From Rhizobium sp. SEMIA4064 (GTDB lineage Bacteria; Pseudomonadota; Alphaproteobacteria; Rhizobiales; Rhizobiaceae), in NCBI RefSeq assembly GCF_003025035.1, contig NZ_PYJN01000013.1, positions 372,001 to 436,000 on the forward strand: a stretch of 64,000 nucleotides of DNA, written 5' to 3'. How positions within the stretch are numbered: position 1 is the stretch's first letter; the number at the start of each line of letters is the position of its first letter. The position numbers and the translations under genes are program-made. Below are positions 7,430 through 16,760 of this stretch, piece after piece. The notes beneath the pieces are model-generated. The model was not told where the DNA came from. It made no database searches and saw nothing but the letters and a program-made list of their open reading frames with translations.

Positions 7430-10400
7430 TTAGCTGCACCCGCTCGTCGCGCCGCAAGTGTCGCACTTCTCGCAAGTTCCATTCCGAACCATCGTGAAGT
7501 TCTGGCACTCCGTGCACATGTTGCCGGTGTAGCCCTGCATGATGGAGCGGGCGCGGCGTTCGGATTCCAGTTTCTTGGCTTCCGTCTTTGCCGTTGCCGC
7601 TTCATCTGCCGCCTTGTCGGTGAAGAGGGCGGTGGAGGCTTCGGCGGTTTCGTTTGCCAGTTCCTCGGCGATCTCTTCGGCCAGCTCCTTGGCGCGTTCC
7701 TCATAGTCGCGCTTGAAGGCAACGACTTCCGAGGTGGAGATGGCGCCGGCGGGTTCGAGCTTGCGCGCGGTATTGCCGGCGATGGAGGTGATCGTCGCAC
7801 CCGAAGAGGCGCGGGCAGGAGCGGCCGTGGCCGAACCCTTGACTTCGCCTGCCTGGCGCTCGCCCGATGTCGGCACCAGCGTCGGCTTGTAGCCGCGGGT
7901 CAGGCCCTTGGAGACGACATCCGCCTTGCCTTCCGATACGCCGCGTCCAAGGGCGGTGTTGCTGAAGTCCGAGGTGTCGACATGAGCAAGATCGTGGCGG
8001 CCGAGATAGGAGATGGCAAGCTCACGGAACACGTAGTCGAGGATCGACGTGGCGTTCTTGATCGCGTCGTTGCCAGTGACGATGCCGGCCGGCTCGAACT
8101 TGGTGAAGGTGAAGGCATCGACATACTCTTCGAGCGGCACGCCGTATTGCAGGCCGAGCGAGACCGAGATGGCGAAGTTGTTGATGAAGGCGCGCAGCGC
8201 CGAACCTTCCTTGTTCATGTCGAGGAAGATTTCGCCGAGACGGCCATCATCATATTCGCCGGTGCGCAGGAAGATGGTGTGTCCGCCGATCTTGGCCTTC
8301 TGGGTGTAGCCCTTGCGGCGACCCGGAAGCTTTTCCTGGCTGCGGACAACCTTTTCGATGACGCGTTCGATGATCTTTTCGGTGACGGTGACGGCCTGAG
8401 CAGCAGCCGGGGCCTGCAGCAGTTCTTCGATTGCATCCTCGTTATCGTCGTCGTCGATCAGCGAGGCGTTCAGCGGCTGGCTGAGCTTGGAGCCGTCACG
8501 ATAAAGCGCATTCGCCTTCAGGCCGAGCTTCCAGGAGAGCATGTAGGCGTTCTTGCAATCCTCAACGGTTGCTTCGTTGGCCATGTTGATCGTCTTGGAA
8601 ATGGCGCCCGAGATGAAGGGCTGGGCGGCGGCCATCATGCGGATGTGGCTTTCGACCGAGAGGTAGCGCTTGCCGATCTTGCCGCAGGGATTGGCGCAAT
8701 CGAAGACGGCGAGATGCTCGTTCTTGAGGAACGGCGCGCCTTCCAGCGTCATCGCACCGCAGACATGGATGTTGGCTGCTTCGATATCCTTCTTGGAGAA
8801 GCCGAGATGGTCGAGCAGGTTGAAGCTGATGTCAGCCAGTTGCTCGTCGGAAACCTTCAGCGTGCCCTTCAGGAAGTCGGCACCGAGCGTCCACTGGTTG
8901 AAGACGAACTTGATGTCGAAGGCGCTTTTCAGCGCGGCGTTGACAGCCTCCACCTTCTCATTGGTGAAGCCCTTGGCCTTCAGCGTCGAAGGATTGATGG
9001 CCGGCGCCTGGTTCAGGTTACCGTGACCGACGGCATAGGCCTCGATCTCGGCAATCTGGCTTTCGGAGTAGCCGAGTGCACGCAGTGCTTCCGGAACGGC
9101 GCGGTTGATGATCTTGAAGTAGCCGCCGCCGGCGAGCTTCTTGAACTTCACCAGGGCGAAGTCCGGTTCGATGCCGGTGGTGTCGCAATCCATGACGAGG
9201 CCGATCGTGCCGGTCGGCGCGATAACGGTTGCCTGGGCATTGCGGTAGCCGTGCTGTTCGCCGAGGCTCAGAGCCTGGTCCCAGGCAGCCTTGGCGTGGG
9301 CGACGAGGTCCTGGTCCGGATTGTGGCTATGGATCAGCGCCACCGGATTGACCGACAGGCTCTCATAGCCCGAGGTCTCGCCGTAAGCAGCGCGACGATG
9401 GTTGCGGATGACGCGCAGCATGTTTTCGCGGTTCGGCTTGAACATCGGGAAGGTCCCGAGTTCGGATGCCATTTCGGCCGAGGTCGCATAGGCGATGCCG
9501 GTCATGATCGCGGTCAGCGAGCCGGCGATGGCGCGGGCTTCGTCGCTGTCATAGGGGATGCCGGAGGACATCAGCAGGCCGCCGATATTGGCATAGCCGA
9601 GGCCGAGCGTACGGTATTCGTAAGAGAGTTCTGCGATGCGGCGCGACGGGAACTGCGCCATCATGACCGAGATTTCGAGAACGACGGTCCAAAGGCGGAC
9701 GGCATGCTCGTAGTCGCCGATGTTGATGCGCTTCGTCGCCGCATCCTTGAAGGTCATCAGGTTCAGCGAAGCGAGGTTGCAGGCCGTATCGTCGAGGAAC
9801 ATATATTCCGAGCACGGATTGGACGCGCGGATCGGGCCGGCGGCCGGGCTGGTGTGCCAGTCGTTCATCGTCGTGTTGAAGTGCAGGCCCGGATCGGCCG
9901 ATGCCCAAGCGGCATAGGAGATGGATTCCCACAGCTCGCGCGCCTTCACGGTCTTGACGACCTTGCCGTCCTTGCGGGCGGTCAGGTTCCAGTCGCCATC
10001 GTTTTCGACAGCGCGCAGGAAGTCGTCCTTGATGGAGACGGAATTGTTGGAGTTCTGGCCGGAAACGGTGAGGTAGGCTTCCGAGTCCCAGTCCGTGTCA
10101 TAGGTCTTGAACTCGAGATCCTTGTAGCCCTGGCGAGCGAACTGGATGACGCGCTGGACGTAGTTTTCCGGAACCTGATCCTTCTTGGCAGCGCGGATTT
10201 CGCGCTTCAGGGCAGGGTTCTTAGCCGGGTCAAAGCAATCGTCATTGTCGCCGTCGCAATTGACGGCGGCCTTCATGATTGCCTTCAGATGCTTGGCAAC
10301 GATCTTCGAACCGGTGACGAGGGCAGCAACCTTCTGCTCTTCCTTGACCTTCCAGTTGATATATTCCTCGATATCCGGATGGTCGATGTCGACGACAACC

Positions 10401-11239
10401 ATCTTGGCGGCGCGGCGCGTCGTGCCGCCCGACTTGATGGCGCCGGCAGCGCGGTCGCCGATCTTCAGGAAGCTCATCAGGCCGGAAGAACGGCCGCCGC
10501 CGGACAGCTTTTCGCCTTCGCCGCGCAGCAGCGAGAAGTTGGAGCCCGTACCGGAGCCATATTTGAAGAGACGCGCTTCACGTACCCAGAGGTCCATGAT
10601 GCCGCCTTCGTTGACGAGATCGTCTTCGACGGACTGGATGAAGCAGGCATGCGGCTGCGGATGTTCGTAGGCCGACTTGGACTTGGTGATCTTGCCCGTG
10701 AAGGGATCGACATAGAAATGGCCCTGGCCGGGGCCGTCGATGCCATAGGCCCAATGCATGCCGGTGTTGAACCACTGCGGCGAATTCGGAGCAACGCGCT
10801 GGGTGGCGAGCATGTAGGCAAGCTCATCGCGGAAGGCGGAAGCGTCTTCTTCGGAGGAGAAATAGCCACCCTTCCAGCCCCAATAGGTCCAGGTACCGGC
10901 GAGACGATCGAAGACCTGGCGCGCATCGGTTTCGGAGCCGGTCTGGCTTTCCTTCGGCAGATCCTTCAGGGCCGCATCATCGGGCACGGAGCGCCACAGG
11001 AAGGAAGGAACGTCGTTTTCCTCGACCTTCTTCAGCTTGGCAGGCACGCCGGCCTTGCGGAAATACTTCTGCGCCAGAATGTCGGCGGCAACCTGCGAGA
11101 ACTGCGCCGGCACGTCGATGTTTTCGAGGCGGAAAACGATCGAACCGTCAGGGTTCTTGATCTCGCTCGTCGCCTTGCGGAATTCGATCTCCGCATAGGG
11201 TGACTGGCCGGCCTTCGTAAATCGACGTTCGATGCGCAT
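7430..11239 (-). CDS. nrdJ: Adenosylcobalamin-dependent (class II) ribonucleoside-diphosphate reductase
   Basis: A 1269-residue class II ribonucleotide reductase, which makes deoxyribonucleotides using vitamin B12 and does not need oxygen. The catalytic barrel includes [11 protein letters not shown] near residue 473, and [19 protein letters not shown] further on. The C-terminus ends in a Cys-rich tail ([17 protein letters not shown]) typical of the large NrdJ form, which probably serves thiol transfer or metal binding. The start at 11239 ([11 protein letters not shown]) is preferred over an in-frame ATG 48 bases upstream, because a GAGG site precedes it and family members begin this way. The upstream region holds NrdR-box-like sites, which points to control by the NrdR repressor. 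Confidence 0.97.
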   Translation of the reverse strand: MRIERRFTKAGQSPYAEIEFRKATSEIKNPDGSIVFRLENIDVPAQFSQVAADILAQKYFRKAGVPAKLKKVEENDVPSFLWRSVPDDAALKDLPKESQTGSETDARQVFDRLAGTWTYWGWKGGYFSSEEDASAFRDELAYMLATQRVAPNSPQWFNTGMHWAYGIDGPGQGHFYVDPFTGKITKSKSAYEHPQPHACFIQSVEDDLVNEGGIMDLWVREARLFKYGSGTGSNFSLLRGEGEKLSGGGRSSGLMSFLKIGDRAAGAIKSGGTTRRAAKMVVVDIDHPDIEEYINWKVKEEQKVAALVTGSKIVAKHLKAIMKAAVNCDGDNDDCFDPAKNPALKREIRAAKKDQVPENYVQRVIQFARQGYKDLEFKTYDTDWDSEAYLTVSGQNSNNSVSIKDDFLRAVENDGDWNLTARKDGKVVKTVKARELWESISYAAWASADPGLHFNTTMNDWHTSPAAGPIRASNPCSEYMFLDDTACNLASLNLMTFKDAATKRINIGDYEHAVRLWTVVLEISVMMAQFPSRRIAELSYEYRTLGLGYANIGGLLMSSGIPYDSDEARAIAGSLTAIMTGIAYATSAEMASELGTFPMFKPNRENMLRVIRNHRRAAYGETSGYESLSVNPVALIHSHNPDQDLVAHAKAAWDQALSLGEQHGYRNAQATVIAPTGTIGLVMDCDTTGIEPDFALVKFKKLAGGGYFKIINRAVPEALRALGYSESQIAEIEAYAVGHGNLNQAPAINPSTLKAKGFTNEKVEAVNAALKSAFDIKFVFNQWTLGADFLKGTLKVSDEQLADISFNLLDHLGFSKKDIEAANIHVCGAMTLEGAPFLKNEHLAVFDCANPCGKIGKRYLSVESHIRMMAAAQPFISGAISKTINMANEATVEDCKNAYMLSWKLGLKANALYRDGSKLSQPLNASLIDDDDNEDAIEELLQAPAAAQAVTVTEKIIERVIEKVVRSQEKLPGRRKGYTQKAKIGGHTIFLRTGEYDDGRLGEIFLDMNKEGSALRAFINNFAISVSLGLQYGVPLEEYVDAFTFTKFEPAGIVTGNDAIKNATSILDYVFRELAISYLGRHDLAHVDTSDFSNTALGRGVSEGKADVVSKGLTRGYKPTLVPTSGERQAGEVKGSATAAPARASSGATITSIAGNTARKLEPAGAISTSEVVAFKRDYEERAKELAEEIAEELANETAEASTALFTDKAADEAATAKTEAKKLESERRARSIMQGYTGNMCTECQNFTMVRNGTCEKCDTCGATSGCS

Positions 11240-11400
11240 GATCCCATACCTCAATTCGTTGGCGCCCGTCCTCGTAACGAGGCGCAAAAATCCTGATCTG
11301 GCTTCGCGGTTTCAGCGCGCAGCCAGTGTTCAATCCGCTTCTGACAGGAGGTGTCATCCGGAGATGTCTTGCCTGTATCTTGTGGTGATGGTGGCTGCAA

Positions 11401-11416
11401 ACACTAAATATAGTAT
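11401..11416. promoter_or_regulatory. Candidate NrdR box upstream of nrdJ
   Basis: ACACTAAATATAGTAT matches the NrdR consensus acaCwAtATaTwGtgt at 14 of 16 positions by my hand alignment. It lies about 160 bases before the nrdJ start. NrdR is the ATP/dATP-sensing repressor of ribonucleotide reductase genes. Confidence 0.5.
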
Positions 11417-11646
11417 TAACAGCTTATTGCCGCCAGTCCCCGCATGTCTTTTTTTGGCAGCATCGACATCGGCACAAAAAGCCTCCATGGCGCCATCGAT
11501 CATGATGCATCGCCCTGAATCCAAATCCGATTTCGAGTTAAGGACCAGCCCCCGTAATTCTGCCCGGTCCAGTTGCCGCCGCAACGTCAGTCATTAACTT
11601 TGAAAGACCCGATTCCGTCAAGGGGTGGTTTGCGACGGATTTTTAA

Positions 11647-11662
11647 CCACAATATCTTGTGG
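11647..11662. promoter_or_regulatory. Second candidate NrdR box
   Basis: CCACAATATCTTGTGG has perfect 6-base inverted arms (CCACAA/TTGTGG) and agrees with the NrdR consensus at 13 of 16 positions. It lies about 410 bases upstream of nrdJ. NrdR boxes usually come in closely spaced pairs, so the wide separation from the first site lowers confidence. Confidence 0.4.
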
Positions 11663-11910
11663 GCTTGCCTGTGGAAATTGGGGAAACGCCAGGAGTCTCT
11701 AAGATTCAAGCGCTTGGCCGAAATTGTTCGCTCTTCGCGCGACCGCTTATGAGGCGAACGCTACCCGCAACGGAAATAAACACGACAATATTGTGACCGT
11801 GACTTCCAAGCCATTGGCAGAGGGGCAAAAGCATGCAGCAACCCCTCATGATTCGCGCGGAAGGCCTTGAATCCCACGAAATCTTGGTATCTCGCCAACT
11901 ACTAAATATA

Positions 11911-11932
11911 GTGGGCGCCGGAGCGCCCACCT
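11911..11932 (-). terminator. Hairpin downstream of gpt
   Basis: A perfect 8-base stem GTGGGCGC/GCGCCCAC. On the minus strand it is followed by TATATTTAG, a weak U-tract, 77 bases beyond the gpt stop. Confidence 0.5.
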
Positions 11933-12008
11933 CTATTGCTGATGCCTGTGTCCAGTTTTGGCACACCCAGCAGAATCACAACTGATTCGCGTGAAGCCCT
12001 ATGACGGG

Positions 12009-12506
12009 TCAGCCGCGATGACCCTTGGCGATCGGCTCCTGATAGGTGAAGCCCATGTCCCAGGGGAAATAGATCCAGGTGTCCTGGCTAACCTCAGTGA
12101 TGAAGGTGTCGATGGTCGGCACGCCCTTCGGCTTGGCGTAGAGACAGGCGAAATGCGCCTTCGGCAGCAAGGTGCGCACTTCAGCGGCAGTCTTGCCGGT
12201 ATCCGTCAGGTCGTCGACGACAAGCACACCTTCGCCGCCATCGACCGTCAATTCCGGCGTGATGCCTTTGAGCAGGTTCATTTCGCCCTGGTTGGCATAG
12301 TCGTGGTAGGAGGCGACGCAGACGGTATCGATCAGGCGAATATTGAGTTCGCGCGAGATAATGGCAGCGGGGACGAGGCCGCCGCGCGTGATGCAGACGA
12401 TTGCCTTGAACTCGCTGTCGAGTCCGGCAAGTCGCCAGGCAAGGGCGCGGGCATCGCGATGGAACTGATCCCAGGATACGGGAAAGGCTTTATCGGGGAG
12501 GGACAT
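12009..12506 (-). CDS. gpt: Xanthine(-guanine) phosphoribosyltransferase
   Basis: A 165-residue purine salvage enzyme that converts xanthine or guanine plus PRPP to the nucleotide. The PRPP-binding loop [13 protein letters not shown] is at residues 94-106, and [10 protein letters not shown] near 38-47 is typical of the type I fold. Length matches the E. coli Gpt class. A GGGGAGGGAC-like sequence lies just upstream of the ATG. The next genes on the strand (usp and the CinA-like gene) are upstream and separated by 279 bases in which I see no feature. Confidence 0.93.
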   Translation of the reverse strand: MSLPDKAFPVSWDQFHRDARALAWRLAGLDSEFKAIVCITRGGLVPAAIISRELNIRLIDTVCVASYHDYANQGEMNLLKGITPELTVDGGEGVLVVDDLTDTGKTAAEVRTLLPKAHFACLYAKPKGVPTIDTFITEVSQDTWIYFPWDMGFTYQEPIAKGHRG

Positions 12507-12785
12507 GGCTCAAAGGCTCCGGGACGCAGAAGATAACAACGCACCGGCGCAGCCGGCGACCCTGAGCAGACCCCGCGACGGGCGCGGACCATGGACCAAA
12601 TCCTGAAACGCGATTCGCCGGCTCTCCGATCGAACATGCCCCGCCAAAAAAAGCTTTGGACTTTAGGGACAATGCTTCACGAACCACGCGAATGGGTTCC
12701 CTGGCGGGAATTCTCTCATCGGTCGCTGCTTTCTGCTGGATTTGCGGCCAAAAGGCAAGAGCCGCCTATCCCGCAAGGCTGCGTG

Positions 12786-13628
12786 TCAGCGCGCCAGCAG
12801 CGTCAGCGCCGTCATCGATTGCAACAGCGTCCGCGTCGTGCCGCCGAAGATCAACTGCCAGAGCCAGGAATGTGTATAGGCACCCATGACGAGCAAATCG
12901 ATGCTGTCGTCGGCGAGGCGGTTTTCGATGACCTGCGATGGCGTCTTGCCGCCGCACATCGCCGTTTCCAGTCTGGCGCGAATGCCATGCCGGACGAGCG
13001 TGGCCGTGATCTCGACGCCGGTCTCCTTGGGCGAATGCGTGGAACTGTCAGACGTGTCGACTGAAAAAACCTCGACGGAATCGGCAGTCCTCAGAAACGG
13101 CAGAGCATCGAAGGTTGCGCGGGCCGCTTCTTTCGATCCATTCCACGCAATCAACACGCGATGGATCGGTTTCGGCTCGGTAAAGATGTAGGGAATGAGC
13201 AGCACGGGACGACCGCTTTCGAACAGGAAGCTTTCGACATCGACATGCGAGTCCGAAGATCTGGCTGGATCGGGTTGCACGGCAACCAGCAGATCCGCGC
13301 TGCGCGCAGTTTCCATCAGCGGCTCCGAACCATAGCCGACAGTGCTTGCGAAGTTGCGCCATTCATAGGCGAGGCCTTCGCGCTCCATTTTGGCACGGAA
13401 CAGCCGCTCGACTTCGACGGCCTGGCTGTGCGCCATGTCCTGCAGAGCCTGCACGGCGACCGGATCGGGGATTTCCATCGGCGCAACCAGCGGCACGGCC
13501 GAGACGATTTCCGCATGCAGACCCACAATATGAGCGCCATGTTCTTGAGCGAACGCGGCGGCGAAATCGACCGCCACACGCGTATTGTCGGGGGTATCGA
13601 GTATGACCAGAATAGTCTTATAGGGCAT
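12786..13628 (-). CDS. Universal stress protein, tandem UspA domains
   Basis: A 280-residue protein made of two UspA-like halves. The first opens with MPYKTILVILD and is divergent. The second, from about residue 150, ends with the nucleotide-binding pattern LLVMGAYTHSWLWQLIFGG followed by TRTLL (normally GAYGHSR, then GG-x-TR). This suggests ATP binding by the C-terminal half. The start at 13628 is chosen because GGGAG lies about 9 bases upstream; an ATG five codons earlier has no such site. Such proteins respond to starvation or oxygen stress, and the specific role here is not visible. Confidence 0.88.
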   Translation of the reverse strand: MPYKTILVILDTPDNTRVAVDFAAAFAQEHGAHIVGLHAEIVSAVPLVAPMEIPDPVAVQALQDMAHSQAVEVERLFRAKMEREGLAYEWRNFASTVGYGSEPLMETARSADLLVAVQPDPARSSDSHVDVESFLFESGRPVLLIPYIFTEPKPIHRVLIAWNGSKEAARATFDALPFLRTADSVEVFSVDTSDSSTHSPKETGVEITATLVRHGIRARLETAMCGGKTPSQVIENRLADDSIDLLVMGAYTHSWLWQLIFGGTTRTLLQSMTALTLLAR

Positions 13629-13744
13629 GACGTGATCTCCCATGAGGAAAGGTCCTTATCGCTCCATTATATCAGTGTTCCGCCTGATAATAATGCGCCG
13701 ATATGACCACGGTTCCCTCACGGGCTAAAAGCACTTGCTGAACG

Positions 13745-14518
13745 TCATGCCTCAGCGGACTGATTTTCCTTTGCTTTCGCCTGCCTTATCGTTTCGATCA
13801 TGGCGCGCACCTCCGCCGCGACACTTTCAACCAGTTCGACGGTGCGAGCCCGCACGACGATTTCGGTCGAGAAGAATTGGCCGACATAGCGGGGGTAGGA
13901 TCCGATGCTGGTATCCGGATGAGCTTTCTGGATGGCGCCGAGCGGCGTGCCGATCTCGCCTTCGCCGTAAGGGCAGGAAATCGCCGCCGAAAGCATGCGG
14001 GTGCCGGTGCGCAGGGTCGGGACGACATTGTCAAGCATCGCCTGAAAAACCTGCGGCACACCGGCCATGACATAGACGTTGCCGATGTTGAAGCCCGGCG
14101 CGGTCGAAACAGGATTGGCAATATGCTTGGAGCCGACCGGCATGCGCGCCATCCGCTGGCGGGCCTCGGTGAACTCCATCTCGCGCCGCGCATACATCTC
14201 CGCCATCAGCCGCATCGCTTCTGCATCGTGTTCGCAGGGCACGCCGAAGGCCTTGGCGATCGCATCGGCGGTGATGTCGTCATGCGTCGGGCCGATGCCG
14301 CCGGAGGTGAAGACGTAATCATATTGGCCGCGCAGGGCGTTCAGCGCGGTGACGATGGCGTCTTCGTCGTCGGCGACGATACGGACTTCCTTCAGATCGA
14401 TGCCGGCCAGCAGCATGACATCGGCGAGATGGCCGATATTCTTGTCTTTCGTCCGGCCGGAGAGCAGTTCGTCGCCGATGGCCAGCATGGCGGCGGTGAC
14501 AATGGTTTCATTGGTCAT
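13745..14518 (-). CDS. CinA-like competence/damage-inducible protein, MoCF-biosynthesis fold
   Basis: A 257-residue single-domain member of the molybdopterin-binding family. Signatures are AIGDELLSGRTKDKN near the N-terminus and TSGGIGPTHDDIT near residues 71-83. It lacks the C-terminal CinA amidase domain (nicotinamide-nucleotide deamidase), so full CinA function should not be assumed. A nucleotide or molybdopterin-precursor ligand is likely. It lies 116 bases upstream of the universal stress gene on the same strand. Confidence 0.88.
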   Translation of the reverse strand: MTNETIVTAAMLAIGDELLSGRTKDKNIGHLADVMLLAGIDLKEVRIVADDEDAIVTALNALRGQYDYVFTSGGIGPTHDDITADAIAKAFGVPCEHDAEAMRLMAEMYARREMEFTEARQRMARMPVGSKHIANPVSTAPGFNIGNVYVMAGVPQVFQAMLDNVVPTLRTGTRMLSAAISCPYGEGEIGTPLGAIQKAHPDTSIGSYPRYVGQFFSTEIVVRARTVELVESVAAEVRAMIETIRQAKAKENQSAEA

Positions 14519-14759
14519 CGAAATTATCCGTGGAATTGCGCAGTGGCGCGTTCGAAAAAGCGTTTCAAATAGGTAGCGCCGTTTGCGGCGAATGCAAACT
14601 GACGTTTTCGTTGCTTGGCCGCCATGGAAAAAGCAACCGCAAGTGAATTTTCGTCTTCATCGCGTGAACAGTGCGTTCCAGTTGCAGGGGCTGCGCCTTC
14701 GTGTGCCTGCTGGTACAAATCACCCCGAAAATCAACGCGTCCAACAATTGGAGATATTC

Positions 14760-15359
14760 ATGACTAAGGTTCTGGTTCTCTATTATTCATCCTATGGTCA
14801 CATTGAGAAGATGGCCTATGCAGTCGCTGAAGGCGCGAAATCCACCGGCGCCGAGGTGACCGTCAAGCGCGTAGCGGAACTGGTACCGGAAGAAGTGGCC
14901 AAGGCTTCTTACTTCAAGCTCAATCAGGAAGCGCCGATCGCATCGCCGGAAGAACTGGCAGAATATGACGCCATCATCGTCGGCTCGGGCACGCGGTTCG
15001 GCACGGTTACGTCGCAGATGCGCAATTTCTGGGATCAGACCGGCGGCCTGTGGTTTGCCGGCAAACTGGTTGGCAAAGTCGGCTCGGTATTCACCTCTTC
15101 GGCGACCCAGCACGGCGGCCAGGAATCAACCATCCTCGGCTTCATCCCGACCCTTCTGCACCACGGCATGGCCGTCGTCGGCCTTCCCTATGCTTTCCAG
15201 GGCCAGATGGGCACGGAAGAAGTCAAGGGCGGCTCGCCCTACGGCGCATCCACGATCACCAACGGCGACGGCTCCCGCCAGCCCTCGGAAATCGAACTGG
15301 AAGCCGCAAAGTACCAGGGCGCCCACGTCGCCAAGATCGCGGCCAAGCTAGTCGCCTAA
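14760..15359 (+). CDS. wrbA: NAD(P)H:quinone oxidoreductase, WrbA type
   Basis: A 199-residue flavodoxin-like FMN enzyme that reduces quinones by two electrons. Visible are the phosphate-binding loop [12 protein letters not shown] at residues 7-18, [20 protein letters not shown], and [12 protein letters not shown], all diagnostic for WrbA. GGAG lies 8 bases upstream of the ATG; the frame is open further upstream but lacks family similarity there. It ends in a clear terminator, and tRNA-Leu lies beyond it on the opposite strand. Confidence 0.95.
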   Translation: MTKVLVLYYSSYGHIEKMAYAVAEGAKSTGAEVTVKRVAELVPEEVAKASYFKLNQEAPIASPEELAEYDAIIVGSGTRFGTVTSQMRNFWDQTGGLWFAGKLVGKVGSVFTSSATQHGGQESTILGFIPTLLHHGMAVVGLPYAFQGQMGTEEVKGGSPYGASTITNGDGSRQPSEIELEAAKYQGAHVAKIAAKLVA

Positions 15360-15385
15360 TTCGATCTTCGTCTATCGTTGGGGAG

Positions 15386-15412
15386 AGGCGCGGTGAAAGC
15401 TGCGCCTTTTTT
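15386..15412 (+). terminator. Intrinsic terminator after wrbA
   Basis: A GC-rich stem (GGCGCGG pairing with CTGCGCC around a short loop) followed by six T, 27 bases after the wrbA stop. Confidence 0.75.
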
Positions 15413-15439
15413 CGTCGGAGCGTATTGGAATTTTGTCTT

Positions 15440-15525
15440 TGGTGCGGACGACGGGGGTCGAACCCGTATAGCCTAAGGCCGAGGGATTTTAAGTCCCTTG
15501 CGTCTACCAGTTTCGCCACGTCCGC
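15440..15525 (-). tRNA. tRNA-Leu (anticodon TAA)
   Basis: On the minus strand the gene starts GCGGACG and closes with the complementary CGTCCGC, discriminator A and an encoded CCA. The anticodon stem AGGGA/TCCCT encloses the loop CTTAAAA, giving anticodon TAA. The long variable arm and the GGTTCGACCCCC T-arm fit a class II leucine tRNA. Confidence 0.95.
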
Positions 15526-15820
15526 GTGCCTTTCCCCTTCAAGCACTTGAACGATTCAGTCAAGGGAATGTTTTAAAACGAACTGGCACAACCGGCTTGG
15601 CAAAGGGCGGCGAAGGCTGATGGGGAATGGCGTGAGGCCATAAGGAAAGAAGCTCTGCGCAAGCTCCCGGAGCAATCCAGCAGTCGTCTGGCTGGATTAA
15701 CATTTGATAAATCTAAGGCTGGAGCAGAAGGGCAAATCTTCTTCTCCGGCCGCAACGGATTTTGACCGTACGCCGGCATGTTGGTAAGAATATGCGAAAA
15801 CTACCTCAATGGGGAAAGTG
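15526..15820. other. Gap between tRNA-Leu and an orphan gene
   Basis: About 295 bases without a gene I can support. It probably contains the tRNA-Leu promoter at its left end. A short minus-strand frame at 15573-15779 has no ribosome site or recognisable sequence. Confidence 0.5.
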
Positions 15821-16327
15821 ATGGCCGTTGTACACATTAGTATGGACACCAAGAAATCAGCGGCAGGGGCGTTACTCCCTCAAGATATTGAGCTGAATAT
15901 ATTGGCTTTGGAGCTTTTTTATTATGCCTGCGAGGCAACCCATAATCTTCAAATACCATATATGAAAGATATCGGCACGTCAGTCGTCGTTGATCAGATA
16001 ACGTTCTCCAATCCATTCGACATTTGGGCTGTCTTGAAGAGCATTCCCGTAGGGATCGGAAGGGCAGTACTTGACCGTACTTTGTATTTTCGGCCAGAAT
16101 TTGCGAAACGCACAGCAGAGGCTGGTAAAGCTAGGCAAAGTGAGATTTCAGCGAAGCTCGACAACATCCGGAAGGCAAACAAGCTTCGGGATGAGCTTCT
16201 TAACTCTGGCGGCGATGCCGACGAAATCACGAAGCTGCTTGCAAAAATACTCTTCGATCAAGACGCGAAGCTTGAAGTGCATGACGCGAACCAAAGAAAA
16301 GAGCCGTCTAGCCTTCCATATCTCTAG
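15821..16327 (+). CDS. Hypothetical protein of unknown function in a remnant island
   Basis: A 168-residue protein. The first half has a hydrophobic stretch (IELNILALELFYYACEA), and the second half is charged and probably helical (roughly residues 85-140). I recognise no family. The ATG at 15821 is preceded by GGGGAAAG; an in-frame ATG at 15809 overlaps that site and would add four residues. It ends just before a phage terminase fragment, so it may be a phage or island cargo gene. Confidence 0.5.
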   Translation: MAVVHISMDTKKSAAGALLPQDIELNILALELFYYACEATHNLQIPYMKDIGTSVVVDQITFSNPFDIWAVLKSIPVGIGRAVLDRTLYFRPEFAKRTAEAGKARQSEISAKLDNIRKANKLRDELLNSGGDADEITKLLAKILFDQDAKLEVHDANQRKEPSSLPYL

Positions 16328-16328
16328 G

Positions 16329-16532
16329 TGGTGTGCCAAGTCCGGCTTTGCCCATGACGACCGGCTGGACGCTCTTGCGATGGCCGCTGCCTACTGGGTC
16401 GAGAGCATGGCTATCCTGCAACGTTCGGATGGTTCTGGCTCGATCGACTCGTCGCCCTCTGAGAAGGTTCACAAGTGCATGTGGATTATACGGGGTCCGT
16501 ATAATCAGGCGAAGCCCGCTGGCACCGGGTGA
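16329..16532 (+). pseudogene. 3' remnant of a phage terminase large subunit
   Basis: In frame with a stop at 16530-16532, the sequence reads SGFAHDDRLDALAMAAAYWV followed by ESMA. This is the C-terminal nuclease motif region of T7-like (podovirus) terminase large subunits (AHDDRLDALA followed by AYW). Everything N-terminal to it is missing, and the upstream DNA encodes an unrelated protein in another frame. It is therefore a decayed prophage fragment. Confidence 0.65.
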
Positions 16533-16760
16533 ACGGGGCTAGAGCGGGCCTCTAACCATCATCATGATGGCTGTCTCCATTGGAGGCAGGCAAGGCGGCG
16601 CTGTCAATTCGCAGAATTGGGGGATGTGCGATCAGGTGCCGCAATCCCGCGATTGCTGGAATATCGTTCAGACAGGTCAGAAACCGCGCTAAACAGGCTT
16701 TCTTTACTCATCTTTCCTGTGTCATAGCGAAGACGGATTGAACAAGAACGGACCAAGACC

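Larger units (their letters stand above)
11240..12008. other. Long intergenic region upstream of nrdJ
   Basis: A 769-base gap between nrdJ and gpt, both on the minus strand. It contains NrdR-box-like sites (listed separately), a hairpin that probably ends gpt transcription, and no coding region I trust. I looked for a cobalamin riboswitch on the nrdJ strand and did not find a convincing B12 box. A perfect 10-base palindrome ACAATATTGT at 11785-11794 has no assigned role. Confidence 0.6.

Noticed and set aside
7379..11203. Plus-strand open frame of more than 1200 codons opposite nrdJ
   Set aside because: It is the mirror of a high-GC gene with strong codon bias. The product has no domain, and nrdJ on the other strand is unmistakable.
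11785..11794. ACAATATTGT palindrome as another NrdR box
   Set aside because: The symmetry is 10 bases and the spacing of conserved bases does not fit the 16-base NrdR pattern.
11240..12008. Cobalamin riboswitch upstream of B12-dependent nrdJ
   Set aside because: The only partial B12-box-like string (GCCAGGAG near 11690) is on the wrong strand and the flanking conserved elements are missing.
15440..16532. tRNA-Leu as the integration site of the phage relic
   Set aside because: Integration normally uses the 3' end of the tRNA. The relic lies on its 5' side, and I found no duplicated tRNA end beyond it.
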